This document shows, piece after piece, positions 27,022-37,083 of a stretch of 64,000 bases of DNA. The stretch is from NCBI RefSeq assembly GCF_007991335.1, contig NZ_BJYD01000020.1:34508-98507 (forward strand), given 5' to 3'. Under the pieces are notes generated by a model. The model did no database searches, was not told the origin of the DNA, and worked only from the letters and a program-made list of their open reading frames with translations. Every line of letters begins with the position of its first letter. Positions within the stretch are counted from its first letter, which is position 1. The translations under genes and the position numbers were made by a program. This stretch comes from Halobacillus faecis (lineage in GTDB: Bacteria; Bacillota; Bacilli; Bacillales; Halobacillaceae).

Positions 27022-27723
27022 ATGGGACGTGCCATGTTGTTGATCATTTGTTCCCTTATTTTCACACTCGTACCATCTGGCCTTGTGCATTCTTGGTCGG
27101 AGGGATCTCCTGATTGGGAATCATTCGCATCACAATATCGCCGGTTGGCTGCTGATGGAAAGTTTGACCTTGCTGAACGGCTTTGGAATAGTAAATATGC
27201 GGAGATGGAACAATATGTTCAAACCCTACCAGATGAACATAAAGATGCTTGGGCAAGCCTGGAGGTCCACGCTTCAACAGATAAGCTTACAGAAACTAGA
27301 TGGGAAGAGGGGCTCATAACTTTCCTCATCGTTACTTCATCTGATGATCCATACACCGCTATAGAAGAAAAACTTGAATCCTTCTCAGATCTTTCAGTTT
27401 CTTCATTTTCACTCGAAGATATTGAGGAGGAGTGGAATATGATACGTCCTGTTGTGATGAATTATTCAGACAGATCAAAAGTAAACGAAGCCGATCAAGC
27501 GTTGCAGGAATTATCAATCATGGATACGATTACTAGTCGTGAATATTTTATTGGGAAAATCTCAGAGCTCGTTAAGGGGAACTCCCAGCAGGACTGGAAT
27601 GCTTTCTTATCGACCGCCATTTTTATAGGTGGGGCAATTATAATGACATTGCTTTATGTTGGAGCAATCAATTATAGAGAAAGTTCAAAAAATAGACACA
27701 CAATGAGAAGTGGTCATAGTTGA
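27022..27723 (+). CDS. ypjB: Sporulation protein YpjB
   Basis: A 233-residue exported, membrane-anchored protein: signal peptide (residues ~1-24, MGRAMLLIICSLIFTLVPSG), a helical extracellular region, and a C-terminal membrane segment near residues 195-212 followed by a basic tail. Position after ypjA and length match B. subtilis ypjB, annotated as a sporulation protein. GAGAGGGGAG precedes the start. A detailed function is not known to me. Confidence 0.78.
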   Translation: MGRAMLLIICSLIFTLVPSGLVHSWSEGSPDWESFASQYRRLAADGKFDLAERLWNSKYAEMEQYVQTLPDEHKDAWASLEVHASTDKLTETRWEEGLITFLIVTSSDDPYTAIEEKLESFSDLSVSSFSLEDIEEEWNMIRPVVMNYSDRSKVNEADQALQELSIMDTITSREYFIGKISELVKGNSQQDWNAFLSTAIFIGGAIIMTLLYVGAINYRESSKNRHTMRSGHS

Positions 27724-27786
27724 TTTTTCATGAATTTTTGACTAAAATTGACCTATATACTCACATCCAAGATGGAGGAATGAAAG

Positions 27787-28461
27787 ATGAGTTTTATTAT
27801 TTACTTTGCGCTAATATTGATTATTCCACTGTGGGCGCAATCAAAGGTGAAAAGCACCTACAAAAAGTATTCAAAAGTTCCGACATCCTCAGCCATGTCA
27901 GGCGCAGAGGTAGCTAGAAAAATTCTTGATGATAATGGATTATACAATGTTGCTGTTGAAGAAGTTCGTGGACATTTAACTGATCATTATGACCCTCGTT
28001 CGAAAGTCATTCGTCTCTCAACAGATATTTATCATGGTCGTTCAACTGCAGGAGCTGCTGTTGCTGCACACGAAGTCGGTCATGCGATTCAGGATGCACA
28101 GGATTATGCATTCTTACGCTTCCGAAGTGCCCTTGTTCCCGTTGCGAGTTTCGGTTCTAACATTTCCATCTTTCTCATTATCGGTGGTTTTCTACTCGGG
28201 ATGACCGGCCTTGCTTTAGCAGGAATTGTATTCTTTGCAGCTGCTGTCTTGTTCCAATTGATTACTTTACCTGTTGAATTCGATGCTTCAAATCGCGCCA
28301 TGAGCCAATTGGTGTCAACTGGAGTCATTCGAAATGATGAAGAGCGTAAAACGAAGAAAGTGTTGAACGCTGCGGCGATGACTTACGTTGCCGGTGCTCT
28401 CGTGGCACTTGCAGAATTGCTGCGTTTTGTATTCATGTTTGTAGGCATGAACGAAGAATAA
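27787..28461 (+). CDS. YugP-type zinc metallopeptidase
   Basis: A 224-residue integral membrane protease of the YugP family. Zinc motif HEVGHAIQ at residues ~98-105, with a membrane helix at the N-terminus and three hydrophobic segments after the motif. The third zinc ligand is probably in the EFDASNRAM segment. GGAGGAATGAAAG precedes the start. In B. subtilis yugP lies elsewhere; here it is inserted between ypjB and ypjC. Substrates are unknown. It ends in a strong terminator. Confidence 0.9.
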   Translation: MSFIIYFALILIIPLWAQSKVKSTYKKYSKVPTSSAMSGAEVARKILDDNGLYNVAVEEVRGHLTDHYDPRSKVIRLSTDIYHGRSTAGAAVAAHEVGHAIQDAQDYAFLRFRSALVPVASFGSNISIFLIIGGFLLGMTGLALAGIVFFAAAVLFQLITLPVEFDASNRAMSQLVSTGVIRNDEERKTKKVLNAAAMTYVAGALVALAELLRFVFMFVGMNEE

Positions 28462-28469
28462 ATAAGAGA

Positions 28470-28499
28470 AACCGATCCTTGGAGAAGGATCGGTTTTTT
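28470..28499 (+). terminator. Terminator after the YugP-type gene
   Basis: AACCGATCCTT / AAGGATCGGTT, 11 bp with a 4-base loop and six T. Confidence 0.92.
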
Positions 28500-28528
28500 G
28501 TTTGCTTGAAAATGTTTATTTGATCAAC

Positions 28529-29401
28529 TTAGTCGATAGGGTTTTTATTCTCATCCAAAGTGAAGCCTTCGCCCATGACATCGTGTACATGACTAACAGC
28601 GACAAACGCGTGAGGATCAATATGATCAATGATAGACTTTAGTCTAACGATTTCATTTTTACCGATGACACAATAAAGCACATCCCTTTTTGAACCAGAA
28701 AAGGACCCTCTTCCTTCGAGAACGGTTACGCCTCGATCCATTTCCTCCATTACTCGTTTAGAGATTTCCTCACTTTTCTCAGAGATAATCGTTGTCCCTC
28801 TCGCCGCGTACGCCCCTTCTTGTATAAAGTCTATGACTCTTGCGCCGACAAAAACAGCTACTAATGTGTACATCCCTCTTGTGTATTCGAGGTAAGTAAT
28901 AATGGATACAAGAATGACCAGGGCATCAAAAAGGAACATAGCTCTTCCCATACTCCAGCCAAGATATTTATTGACAAGGCGTGCAATAATATCGACTCCT
29001 CCTGTCGTCCCGCCGTACCGAAATATAATGCCCAGCCCAACCCCTATGAACACACCTGCGAACAAGGCAGCTAAGGTAAGATCATCGGAGAGGTTGAATT
29101 CAATCATATAGTTTTGAGAAACTGAAATGAAAACGGAAACGGCAAGGATTCCGATTAGGGAATAAAAGAACGTGATCCGGCCAAGAATCTTCCATCCTAT
29201 AATGAGGACTGGAATATTGAGCACAATATTCATAAGCGCAGGATCCCAATCGAACAAGTATAAAAGGAGTAAGGTAATACCAGTAAATCCGCCTTCTCCT
29301 AATTCGTTCTGAATGTTGAAATGGACAAGTCCAAAAGAAAAGATAGCGGATCCGATTAAGATCCATATGATATTTTTCACGCGTAGTCCAAAGATTTTCA
29401 T
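28529..29401 (-). CDS. ypjC: YitT family membrane protein YpjC
   Basis: A 290-residue membrane protein of the YitT/DUF161 family with a C-terminal DUF2179 domain. About five or six membrane helices to residue ~205, with the typical GGTTGGVDIIARLVNKYLG motif, then the soluble domain (GRGSFSGSKRDVLYCVI) ending near HVHDVMGEGF. ATG at 29401 is chosen because GGAGGTG precedes it and it gives the family length; an upstream in-frame start at 29437 is unsupported. It is on the minus strand here, and ypjD-dapB continue on the plus strand. The substrate is unknown. Confidence 0.88.
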   Translation of the reverse strand: MKIFGLRVKNIIWILIGSAIFSFGLVHFNIQNELGEGGFTGITLLLLYLFDWDPALMNIVLNIPVLIIGWKILGRITFFYSLIGILAVSVFISVSQNYMIEFNLSDDLTLAALFAGVFIGVGLGIIFRYGGTTGGVDIIARLVNKYLGWSMGRAMFLFDALVILVSIITYLEYTRGMYTLVAVFVGARVIDFIQEGAYAARGTTIISEKSEEISKRVMEEMDRGVTVLEGRGSFSGSKRDVLYCVIGKNEIVRLKSIIDHIDPHAFVAVSHVHDVMGEGFTLDENKNPID

Positions 29402-29552
29402 ATGTACACCTCCAATAGTTGTTTCACACGACTTCAATTATAGATAATTCAATGGATGGCGGCAATATCTTCCGGTTTATAATTCTGGCAATATAACTTT
29501 GGTATTGATTATTCATAAGGAAGTTTTAAAAGGATATGGCATGATTGTGGAA

Positions 29553-29920
29553 GGCTCAGTTTCGAGATGTTCTCAATTGGATGGGGGGGCGGAGGAAGAT
29601 TCTCGAAACCACTTATGGAAATCAGCTTGAATGATTGAACAAAGAGGATAATACTTATTCTCCCAAGCGGGCATTCAGATCGTAAAAGCTTGATATAGAG
29701 CGTTTGGTACCTTCATAGGACGGGAGCTTGGCAGTCACTCCCTCTCGGAATGGGGTGATTGGAAAGATGCGAGACTCCTGTGGGTGAAGGAGATAGGCGA
29801 GAACCCACAGGACGCAGTCCAAAGAAGCTCGGCGCACCCCCACAGGTAAGCGAGTAGCCTCCCAAGCACCTCTGACTACTAATATGGCAGACAAACAACT
29901 GTGATCTCGAAACTAAGTCT
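29553..29920. repeat. Dispersed intergenic repeat, copy D, with inverted terminal cores
   Basis: The clearest copy of the family. Left core GGCTCAGTTTCGAGA (29553-29567) is mirrored by TCTCGAAACTAAGTC at the right end (29906-29920). Inside, TCCTGTGGGT (29776-29785) pairs perfectly with ACCCACAGGA (29803-29812), and CGAGTAGCCTCCCAAGCACC (29851-29870) repeats a segment of copy B. It fills most of the 637-base gap between ypjC and ypjD. Open frames within it lack ribosome sites and are not taken as genes. Confidence 0.7.
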
Positions 29921-30038
29921 TCAAGTAAAGAAAGCTTCTATATAATAAAATATTTACAGGCTCAAACTAAAAAATTTGTCAAATGGCGGCCTTTTGGCTA
30001 ACATTTAGAGAGAGTCCTTAAAGAAGCGAGGGTTTAGC

Positions 30039-30380
30039 ATGAACTATACGACAAAAGATATCCAAAAAAGAGTGGATGATTACATATCACAATTCAAGGA
30101 AGGTTACTTTTCTCCTCTCAGCCTCCAGGCGCGCTTGACAGAAGAAGTCGGAGAGATGGCAAGAGAAATAAACCACCGGTATGGGGAGAAACCAAAAAAG
30201 AGTACAGAAGAAGATAAAGCTCTTGAAGAGGAGCTTGGCGATGTTATTTTCGTACTTACATGTTTTGCAAATTCACTGGACATCGACCTCTCTAATGCTT
30301 TTGAACAATCCATGAGCAAAATTGAGACGAGGGATAAAGATCGCTGGACACGGAAAGAAGGAGGAATGAAAGGTGAGTAA
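30039..30380 (+). CDS. ypjD: MazG-like nucleotide pyrophosphohydrolase YpjD
   Basis: A 113-residue all-alpha NTP pyrophosphatase. The metal-binding pattern EExxE...ExxD is present in [11 protein letters not shown] and [11 protein letters not shown]. Such enzymes hydrolyse non-canonical or excess nucleoside triphosphates. It overlaps the start of dapB by eight bases, as in B. subtilis where ypjD also precedes dapB. The substrate is not predictable from the sequence. Confidence 0.9.
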   Translation: MNYTTKDIQKRVDDYISQFKEGYFSPLSLQARLTEEVGEMAREINHRYGEKPKKSTEEDKALEEELGDVIFVLTCFANSLDIDLSNAFEQSMSKIETRDKDRWTRKEGGMKGE

Positions 30381-31173
30381 TATTAAAGTGATTGTCGCAG
30401 GCCCGCGTGGTAAAATGGGCAAAGAAGCATTAAAAATGATTCATAATCAGTCCACTCTCTCACTTGTGGCTTGTATAGATCGGAAGCACGAAGGAATGGC
30501 TGTGAAAGAACTGGATGGCTTTCCTGATATGGAAGCGTTCATTTATACGGATGCTGCACAATGTCTCAGTGAAGTGGAAGCTGATGTTCTCATTGATTTG
30601 ACAACACCTGAGAATGGATACAAACACACAAAGCTAGCTATTGAAAACGGAGTCAGACCTGTCGTTGGCACAACAGGATTCTCAGAAGAGGAACTAACCG
30701 AGTTAACGAATCTCGCATCCGAAAGAGGGATCGGGACAATCATTGCCCCTAATTTCGCGATTGGGGCTGTTCTCATGATGCAATTTTCAAAATGGGCCGC
30801 TAAGCATTTCCCAGACGTGGAAATCATTGAAAAGCACCATGACCAAAAGCTTGATGCTCCTTCAGGGACCGCACTTAAAACTGCTGAATTAATTAAAGAG
30901 GTGCGCGATCCTCACAAACAAGGACATGAATCAGAAACAGAGACGCTTGAGGGTGCTCGTGGGGCTGATGTTGATGGAATGAGAATTCACAGTATGAGAC
31001 TTCCAGGTCTTGTGGCTCACCAGGAAGTTATCTTCGGCGGGCATGGGGAGACCTTGACCGTAAAACATGACTCCATTCATCGTGAATCATTCATGAGCGG
31101 TGTGAAACTTGCTGCCGAGCGTGTGATGGAACTTGACGTCCTCGTATATGGTCTTGAACACATACTTGACTAA
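30373..31173 (+). CDS. dapB: 4-hydroxy-tetrahydrodipicolinate reductase
   Basis: NAD(P)H-dependent step of the diaminopimelate/lysine pathway, also the route to the spore product dipicolinate. 266 residues: Rossmann [13 protein letters not shown] at the N-terminus, VGTTGF, and the catalytic [18 protein letters not shown] 30373 follows AAGGAGG at 30358-30364 inside ypjD, implying coupled translation. Confidence 0.96.
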   Translation: MSNIKVIVAGPRGKMGKEALKMIHNQSTLSLVACIDRKHEGMAVKELDGFPDMEAFIYTDAAQCLSEVEADVLIDLTTPENGYKHTKLAIENGVRPVVGTTGFSEEELTELTNLASERGIGTIIAPNFAIGAVLMMQFSKWAAKHFPDVEIIEKHHDQKLDAPSGTALKTAELIKEVRDPHKQGHESETETLEGARGADVDGMRIHSMRLPGLVAHQEVIFGGHGETLTVKHDSIHRESFMSGVKLAAERVMELDVLVYGLEHILD

Positions 31174-31189
31174 CAAGGAGAGGTTTACC

Positions 31190-31594
31190 ATGAATATTGC
31201 ATTGATTGCACACGATAAAAAGAAAGAAGACATCATTCGTTTTTCAAAAAAATATCATTCCATCTTATCGAAGCACGAATTGTTTGCTACAGGTACAACA
31301 GGGATGAGGATTGCAGACGAAGCAGATTTGAAGGTGACGAGGTTTCAATCCGGTCCGCTCGGTGGGGATCAACAAATCGGAGCAAAAATAGCAAGTGAAG
31401 AGATGCATATGGTTGTCTTTTTCCGTGATCCGCTAACAGCACAACCTCATGAACCAGATATTAGTGCCTTGCTGAGGTTATGTGATGTTCATCAAATTCC
31501 GGTAGCGACTAACCAAGCGATGGCAGATATCATGATTCAAGCTTTGGATCATGAAGACTTTGATTGGAAAGGCATCATTGAAATGAACAGATAA
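31190..31594 (+). CDS. mgsA: Methylglyoxal synthase
   Basis: Converts dihydroxyacetone phosphate to methylglyoxal, an overflow branch of glycolysis. 134 residues. Seen: [19 protein letters not shown], and the catalytic aspartate region [34 protein letters not shown] precedes ATG 31190; an earlier in-frame ATG at 31133 lies within dapB and is not supported. In B. subtilis bshB1 follows; here bshA comes directly. Confidence 0.96.
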   Translation: MNIALIAHDKKKEDIIRFSKKYHSILSKHELFATGTTGMRIADEADLKVTRFQSGPLGGDQQIGAKIASEEMHMVVFFRDPLTAQPHEPDISALLRLCDVHQIPVATNQAMADIMIQALDHEDFDWKGIIEMNR

Positions 31595-31609
31595 CAGGAG
31601 TGATCGATT

Positions 31610-32737
31610 ATGGCTAAAATAGGTATCACTTGTTACCCCACCGTAGGGGGATCAGGTGTCATTGCTACAGAGCTCGGGAAATTGCTGGCAGAGAAAGGAC
31701 ATGAGATCCATTTCGTTGCCTCTCAAGTGCCCTTTCGTCTGAACCGAGTATATCCAAATATTTATTATCATGAAGTGGAAGTCAGCAACTATCCAGTCTT
31801 CCAGCATCCTCCTTATGACTTAGCTCTAGCAGCGAAGATGGCCGATGTAATCAATAGAGAGGAATTGGATATTCTTCATGTCCATTATGCGATGCCGCAT
31901 GCCATTTGTGCGATTTTAGCCAAGCAAATGTGTGATCGTGACGTAAAAATCATTACGACCCTTCACGGTACAGATATTACCGTCCTGGGTATTGATTCAA
32001 GCCTTAAACAAATGATCCGGTTTGGAATTGAACAGTCAGACAGAGTTACAGCTGTATCGCAAAGTCTTGTGGACCAGACGAAAGAGATGTTACATACAGA
32101 CCGGTCTATTGACGTCATCTATAACTTTGTAGATGAACGGGAGTATTATCGAAGAGAAGATCAACGTCTGAAAGAACATTATGGGATTCAGGAGGAAGAT
32201 GCGGTACTCATCCATATATCTAACTTTCGAAGAGTGAAAAGAGTGACCGATGTCATCAAAACCTTTGCAGCTGTGGCAGAGCAAATGCCTGCGAAGCTGC
32301 TGCTTGTCGGAGATGGTCCGGAATATTCAGAATGCCATCAACTTGTCCAACAGCTGGGTTTAGAAGACCGTGTCCTCTTTTTAGGAAAGCAGGAAAATGT
32401 AAGTGAACTGCTTTCCATTTCAGATTTAAAATTATTGTTATCTGAAAAAGAGAGTTTTGGACTTGTCCTCCTTGAAGCTATGGCTTGTGGTGTCCCTTGT
32501 ATCGGAACAAATATCGGAGGAATTCCAGAGGTCATTGATCATGGGGAAACCGGTTTTATCGCAGAACTTGGAAATGTCGAACAGATCTCTTACTTCGCTA
32601 CAAAGTTATTAGAGGATAAGGATCTGCATCAAACGATGGCTGAACAGTCGAAAAGAGTCGTCCATGACAAATTTGCAACGAATACAATCCTTAGACAGTA
32701 TGAAACTTTATATGAACAGGTCTTGAACTATGAGTAG
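31610..32737 (+). CDS. bshA: N-acetyl-alpha-D-glucosaminyl L-malate synthase
   Basis: First step of bacillithiol synthesis: joins UDP-GlcNAc and L-malate. 375 residues, GT4 glycosyltransferase fold: N-terminal GITCYPTVGGSGVIATELG and C-terminal nucleotide-sugar region KESFGLVLLEAMACGVPCIGTNIGG with the EX7E pattern. Preceded by ACAGGAGTG. It overlaps cca by eight bases. The deacetylase partner bshB1, normally adjacent, is missing here. Confidence 0.95.
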   Translation: MAKIGITCYPTVGGSGVIATELGKLLAEKGHEIHFVASQVPFRLNRVYPNIYYHEVEVSNYPVFQHPPYDLALAAKMADVINREELDILHVHYAMPHAICAILAKQMCDRDVKIITTLHGTDITVLGIDSSLKQMIRFGIEQSDRVTAVSQSLVDQTKEMLHTDRSIDVIYNFVDEREYYRREDQRLKEHYGIQEEDAVLIHISNFRRVKRVTDVIKTFAAVAEQMPAKLLLVGDGPEYSECHQLVQQLGLEDRVLFLGKQENVSELLSISDLKLLLSEKESFGLVLLEAMACGVPCIGTNIGGIPEVIDHGETGFIAELGNVEQISYFATKLLEDKDLHQTMAEQSKRVVHDKFATNTILRQYETLYEQVLNYE

Positions 32738-33932
32738 TCACGAAGTATTTGAACATGCTTTTGAAGTGATCCAAAAGATTGAAGAAGCGGGTGGAGAAGC
32801 CTATATCGTCGGTGGGGCTGTGCGTGACTATTTAAGCGGCAGGCCGGTCAATGACATCGATATTGCGACATCGGAAACGCCTGAGCGGATTCAGGAAATT
32901 TTTGATAAAGTTATCCCTGTAGGAATCGAACACGGGACGGTAATCGTGCGCCATCGTTCTGTTTCTTACGAAGTGACAACGTATCGGGTGGAAGAAGGCT
33001 ATGAAGATTATCGCCACCCAGATGAGGTGACATTCGTACAGGATATCACGCTTGATCTTGCTCGAAGAGACTTTACGACCAATGCAATCGCCATGAGCAG
33101 GGACGGTAGGCTTATTGATCCTTACCACGGACATGATGCCATTCGGAATAAGAAGATTGAAGCTGTTGGTGAGCCGTCTGAACGTTTTCACGAAGATCCA
33201 TTGCGAATGATGAGAGCGGTCAGGTTTGCCAGTCAACTTTCATTTAAGATTGAAAAGAGGACCGAAGAAGCCCTGAATCACTTGTCTCCATTACTTCAAC
33301 ACATTTCCATTGAAAGGATTGCAGTGGAAATGGAGAAAATTTTCGGAGGCTCGGATTATGCTTTAGGATTGCAGCTTCTCCAATCAACAGGTTTAAAGAA
33401 TCATTTGCCCATTCTTAAAGATTTGGACATAAACAGAAATGTTCCGTATTCACCTCTCTTCGGGTGGCACGAAATTATTGCTTTTTATGCTGTGCAGTAT
33501 CCACAGCTATCTCCAGAGAATTTCATGAAGTCATGGAAACTCTCAAAGGATACAAAGAAGAAAACCGTACAGTTGTTGCACGCTTATAAAATCTATGAAA
33601 GAAAGAAGAATGTGACATCATGGCTAGTTTATCAGTTAGATAATGAACTGTTCCCGTCATTCTCTAGATTATTTTCTGCCCTCGATGAAGGAGACATGAA
33701 TTTGGACAAGGCTTTGACTGATATGAAAGATCAGCTTCCTATTCAAAACAAAAAAGAGCTGTCTTTCCAGGCTAGAGATCTTCTGCAATTGTACACACAT
33801 CTACCGAAAGGTCCTTGGATCTCAGAGTGGATGGACACGATTGAACACTGTGTGGTCACAGGGGAAATAGAAAATGATTATGAAAAAATAAAGGAGTGGG
33901 TGAGGGGATGGAATCCACCCGCAAGCAACTAA
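32730..33932 (+). CDS. cca: CCA-adding tRNA nucleotidyltransferase
   Basis: Adds or repairs the 3' CCA of tRNAs. 400 residues, class II. Seen: GGAVRDYLSGRPVNDIDIATS with the catalytic aspartates, RRDFTTNAIAM, and RFHEDPLRMMRAVRFASQL. The C-terminal part is variable and helical, as usual. It starts inside bshA and its 3' end overlaps birA by 25 bases, so the block is tightly packed. Confidence 0.96.
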   Translation: MSSHEVFEHAFEVIQKIEEAGGEAYIVGGAVRDYLSGRPVNDIDIATSETPERIQEIFDKVIPVGIEHGTVIVRHRSVSYEVTTYRVEEGYEDYRHPDEVTFVQDITLDLARRDFTTNAIAMSRDGRLIDPYHGHDAIRNKKIEAVGEPSERFHEDPLRMMRAVRFASQLSFKIEKRTEEALNHLSPLLQHISIERIAVEMEKIFGGSDYALGLQLLQSTGLKNHLPILKDLDINRNVPYSPLFGWHEIIAFYAVQYPQLSPENFMKSWKLSKDTKKKTVQLLHAYKIYERKKNVTSWLVYQLDNELFPSFSRLFSALDEGDMNLDKALTDMKDQLPIQNKKELSFQARDLLQLYTHLPKGPWISEWMDTIEHCVVTGEIENDYEKIKEWVRGWNPPASN

Positions 33933-34900
33933 TCGAGTTACTGAATAACATAGATGGTCATATTTCAGGCCAGGAACTTTCTGACCAATTAGGAATATCC
34001 AGGACAGCCGTTTGGAAACACATGAATGAATTAAAAAAAGACGGATATGAAATAGAAGCCGTTCAACGTAAAGGGTATAAAATTTTGTCTTCCCCCGATA
34101 AAATTAGTGAGAACACGCTCAGATGGGGATTAGATACAAAATGGATTGGCCATGAGTTGTATCATTACGACCAGGTAGAATCGACCCAGGAAATTGTGCA
34201 TCAGCTTGCCAAGCAGGGAAAACCTCATGGAACAGTGGTCATTGCAGATGAGCAAGTGAAAGGGAAAGGACGAATGTCTAGAAATTGGGATTCACCGAAA
34301 GGTAAGGGGATATGGATGAGTGTCCTCTTACGCCCGAATCTACCTCCAGTGCAAGCACCTCAAATCACCCTCCTGGCAGCGACTGTATTAGCAAGGATGG
34401 TTGCAGAAAGGTCTTCGTTGGTTCCGCAAATCAAATGGCCGAATGATCTATTGATCAATCACAAGAAAGTGTCAGGCATTCTTACAGAAATGCAAGCAGA
34501 GCAGGATACAATTCAATATATTGTGCTCGGTATGGGAATGAACGTTAACCAAGAAGATCGTGAAATACCCGAAGATATCAAATATAAAGCATCTTCCCTT
34601 CAAGTCGAATCCGGTGAGCATTGGAATATTCAACAAACGGTCCAACACATCTTGCGTCTTTTTGAAGAAACCTATGAACGGTTTGAATCCCGTGGGTTTG
34701 CATCCGTAAAACAAGAATGGGAACACTTCGGTTACAAAATCGGCGAAGAGGTGACGATCTCTACCATGAGAAAAACCTGGCAGGCGACTCTCATAGGGAT
34801 TGAGCCTGATGGCGCTTTGCGTGCAAGAAGCAAAGACGGAGAGGAAGAGAAACTGTATTCAGCGGAAATTCATTGGGGAGAGGGAGGATATCATGCGTAA
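33908..34900 (+). CDS. birA: Biotin-protein ligase and biotin repressor
   Basis: Attaches biotin to carboxylase subunits and represses biotin genes. 330 residues: N-terminal winged helix ([27 protein letters not shown], residues ~20-45), then ligase domain with biotin-AMP loop [25 protein letters not shown] and a C-terminal SH3-like cap. ATG 33908 follows AAGGAG (33891-33896). It overlaps panB by eight bases. Confidence 0.95.
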   Translation: MESTRKQLIELLNNIDGHISGQELSDQLGISRTAVWKHMNELKKDGYEIEAVQRKGYKILSSPDKISENTLRWGLDTKWIGHELYHYDQVESTQEIVHQLAKQGKPHGTVVIADEQVKGKGRMSRNWDSPKGKGIWMSVLLRPNLPPVQAPQITLLAATVLARMVAERSSLVPQIKWPNDLLINHKKVSGILTEMQAEQDTIQYIVLGMGMNVNQEDREIPEDIKYKASSLQVESGEHWNIQQTVQHILRLFEETYERFESRGFASVKQEWEHFGYKIGEEVTISTMRKTWQATLIGIEPDGALRARSKDGEEEKLYSAEIHWGEGGYHA

Positions 34901-35714
34901 TAAGGCACAGTTCCTGCGTATGAAGCATGACGAAGAAAAAATTGTCATGATCACAAGTTATGATTACCCATCAGCGAAAATGTCAGAAGAAGCGGATGTC
35001 GACATGATTCTGATCGGCGACAGCTTGGGAATGACGGTGCTTGGTTATGACTCAACGATTCCGGTGACTATGGATGATATGATTCACCATGGGAAGGCGG
35101 TTTACCGTGGTGCCCCTGACACCTTCAAAGTCATTGACATGCCCTTCATGTCCTATCACATATCCACAGAGGACACGTTAAAGAATGCTCGAAGACTTTA
35201 TCAGGAAACAGGAGCCCAAGCATTAAAGCTTGAAGGAAGTGGAGAGGTCTCTGAAGTAATTAAAAAGCTGGTTCATGCCGGAATTCCTGTGGTTGGACAT
35301 ATAGGTCTAACTCCTCAATCCGTCAATGTTCTTGGAGGCTATAAGGTTCAGGGAAAAGACCAGCAATCCGCAGAACGACTGATTGAAGAAGCGCTTGAAA
35401 TCGAAGCGGCCGGGGCAATGGCGCTCGTCCTTGAATGTGTGCCCAGACAGTTAGCAGAAAAGATTACAAACCGGCTATCCATCCCCACCATTGGAATCGG
35501 TGCCGGGGCAGAGTGCGATGGTCAGGTCCTCGTCTACCACGATATCTTAAAGTACGGGGTTGATCGATTACCGAAGTTTGTAAAACCTTATATCGATAGC
35601 AACCATCTTTTAGGAGAAGCGGTACAATCTTATGTGAAAGAAGTAAAGATGAAAGTTTTTCCGGAAGAATCCCATACATTTACTATGAACCTTAATGAAT
35701 TGCCAGAGGAGTAA
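34893..35714 (+). CDS. panB: 3-methyl-2-oxobutanoate hydroxymethyltransferase
   Basis: First committed step of pantothenate synthesis: ketopantoate from 2-oxoisovalerate and methylene-tetrahydrofolate. 273 residues. Seen: [36 protein letters not shown], and [17 protein letters not shown] 34893 follows AGGGAGG (34881-34887); a longer start within birA is rejected. panC follows after 8 bases. Confidence 0.96.
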   Translation: MRNKAQFLRMKHDEEKIVMITSYDYPSAKMSEEADVDMILIGDSLGMTVLGYDSTIPVTMDDMIHHGKAVYRGAPDTFKVIDMPFMSYHISTEDTLKNARRLYQETGAQALKLEGSGEVSEVIKKLVHAGIPVVGHIGLTPQSVNVLGGYKVQGKDQQSAERLIEEALEIEAAGAMALVLECVPRQLAEKITNRLSIPTIGIGAGAECDGQVLVYHDILKYGVDRLPKFVKPYIDSNHLLGEAVQSYVKEVKMKVFPEESHTFTMNLNELPEE

Positions 35715-35722
35715 GGAGATAA

Positions 35723-36589
35723 ATGAAAGTACTAAGAGAAATTGATCTTGTGAACACATGCATTTCCGAATGGAGGAAGAATGGGGAGACCATTGGATTC
35801 GTTCCTACGATGGGATATCTTCATGAAGGCCATATCCGCCTTATTCAGGAAGCGAAGAAGGAAAATGACAAAGTTATTCTCAGTATTTTTGTAAACCCGC
35901 TTCAGTTTGGGGAAGGAGAAGATTTGGATACATATCCTCGTGATGAGGAACATGATCGTAAAGCAGCAGAAGAAAACGGCGTTGACCTTGTTTTTCTTCC
36001 GACAAATGAAACAATGTATCCACAGTCATTATCCGTGAATATGACGGTTACCAAACGGACGAATGTTTTATGCGGAAAGAGTCGTCCAGGGCATTTTGAT
36101 GGTGTTGTTACTGTCCTCACGAAACTTTTCAATATCACGAGGCCTGACAATGTTTACTTCGGAATGAAAGACGCACAACAAGTAGCTGTCGTGGATGCCT
36201 TAATCAAAGACTATAATATGCCTGTTAACCTCATCCCTGTCCCTACGGTACGTGAAGGAGACGGTCTTGCGAAAAGTAGTAGAAACGTCCGTCTTTCCAT
36301 TGAAGAACGAAAAGAGGCTCCTTTTATACAGGAAGCGCTGCAGTATGGCAGGAAACTTGTTTTGGAAGGGCAGAAGTCAAAAGAATTGATTGCTGAGGCC
36401 ACAGAGAAGTTTCTTGAAGATAAAACTCGTGGTAAGATAGATTATATTGAATTATTATCTTACCCTGAGTTAGAATTTATAGAGAAGATTGATCGTCCTG
36501 TGATTCTCGCTGCGGCTGTATTCTATGACAATGTGAGGTTGATTGATAATGTCGTTTTCGATCAAGAAGGACATATCATCTATGGGTGA
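35723..36589 (+). CDS. panC: Pantothenate synthetase
   Basis: ATP-dependent condensation of pantoate with beta-alanine. 288 residues of the HIGH-type nucleotidyltransferase superfamily: FVPTMGYLHEGHIRL, SIFVNPLQFGEGEDLDTYPR, YFGMKDAQQV, and the KSSRNVRLS loop. AAGGAG precedes it. Middle gene of panBCD. Confidence 0.96.
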   Translation: MKVLREIDLVNTCISEWRKNGETIGFVPTMGYLHEGHIRLIQEAKKENDKVILSIFVNPLQFGEGEDLDTYPRDEEHDRKAAEENGVDLVFLPTNETMYPQSLSVNMTVTKRTNVLCGKSRPGHFDGVVTVLTKLFNITRPDNVYFGMKDAQQVAVVDALIKDYNMPVNLIPVPTVREGDGLAKSSRNVRLSIEERKEAPFIQEALQYGRKLVLEGQKSKELIAEATEKFLEDKTRGKIDYIELLSYPELEFIEKIDRPVILAAAVFYDNVRLIDNVVFDQEGHIIYG

Positions 36590-36610
36590 TCTTCAAGGAG
36601 GCCATTTCAT

Positions 36611-37000
36611 ATGTTACGTACAATGATGAAAGCAAAAATACACCGTGCACGCGTAACGGAAGCGAATTTGAACTATGTGGGGAGTGTGACAATCGATCAG
36701 GATTTGCTTGATCAAGTCGGTATACTTCCCCATGAAAAAGTGCAGATTGTGAACAACAATAATGGCGAACGGCTTGAGACCTACGTGATTGCTGGTGAAC
36801 GTGGAAGTGGGGTCATCTGCCTGAATGGTGCAGCTGCCCGCCGTGTGCAGCCGGATGACATTGTCATTATTGTTTCCTATGCGATGCTTGATGAGGAAGA
36901 GCTGGAAGAGTTCCGCCCAAAGATCGCTCTCATGGATGAGAACAACAAGGTCGAGCAAATCATCGAGGAAGAACCACCTTTACAAGCATTGCCATTATAA
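36611..37000 (+). CDS. panD: Aspartate 1-decarboxylase proenzyme
   Basis: Pyruvoyl enzyme that makes beta-alanine for pantothenate. 129 residues. The self-cleavage site is Gly-Ser in [10 protein letters not shown] (residues ~21-30), which yields the pyruvoyl group. Also [27 protein letters not shown]. Last of panBCD; a hairpin follows. The C-terminal acidic tail ([11 protein letters not shown]) is ordinary. Confidence 0.96.
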   Translation: MLRTMMKAKIHRARVTEANLNYVGSVTIDQDLLDQVGILPHEKVQIVNNNNGERLETYVIAGERGSGVICLNGAAARRVQPDDIVIIVSYAMLDEEELEEFRPKIALMDENNKVEQIIEEEPPLQALPL

Positions 37001-37021
37001 GAAATGACTAGCGAGTGAAGA

Positions 37022-37062
37022 AAGGATCTATGCCACGGTCTTAGGCAAGGTCCTTCCTTTTT
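37022..37062 (+). terminator. Probable terminator after panD
   Basis: AAGGATC...GGTCCTT outer stem (one G-U) with inner TGCC/GGCA pairing, followed by CCTTTTTG. Weaker than others here. Confidence 0.6.
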
Positions 37063-37083
37063 GTTGTGAAAGTAGGGATGAAC

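Noticed and set aside
29655..29898. Minus-strand open frames inside the repeat between ypjC and ypjD
   Set aside because: They coincide with the GC-rich repeat, lack ribosome sites, and equivalent frames are not kept in the other copies.
36990..37083. LexA box ahead of dinG
   Set aside because: No CGAACN4GTTCG-like sequence is present.
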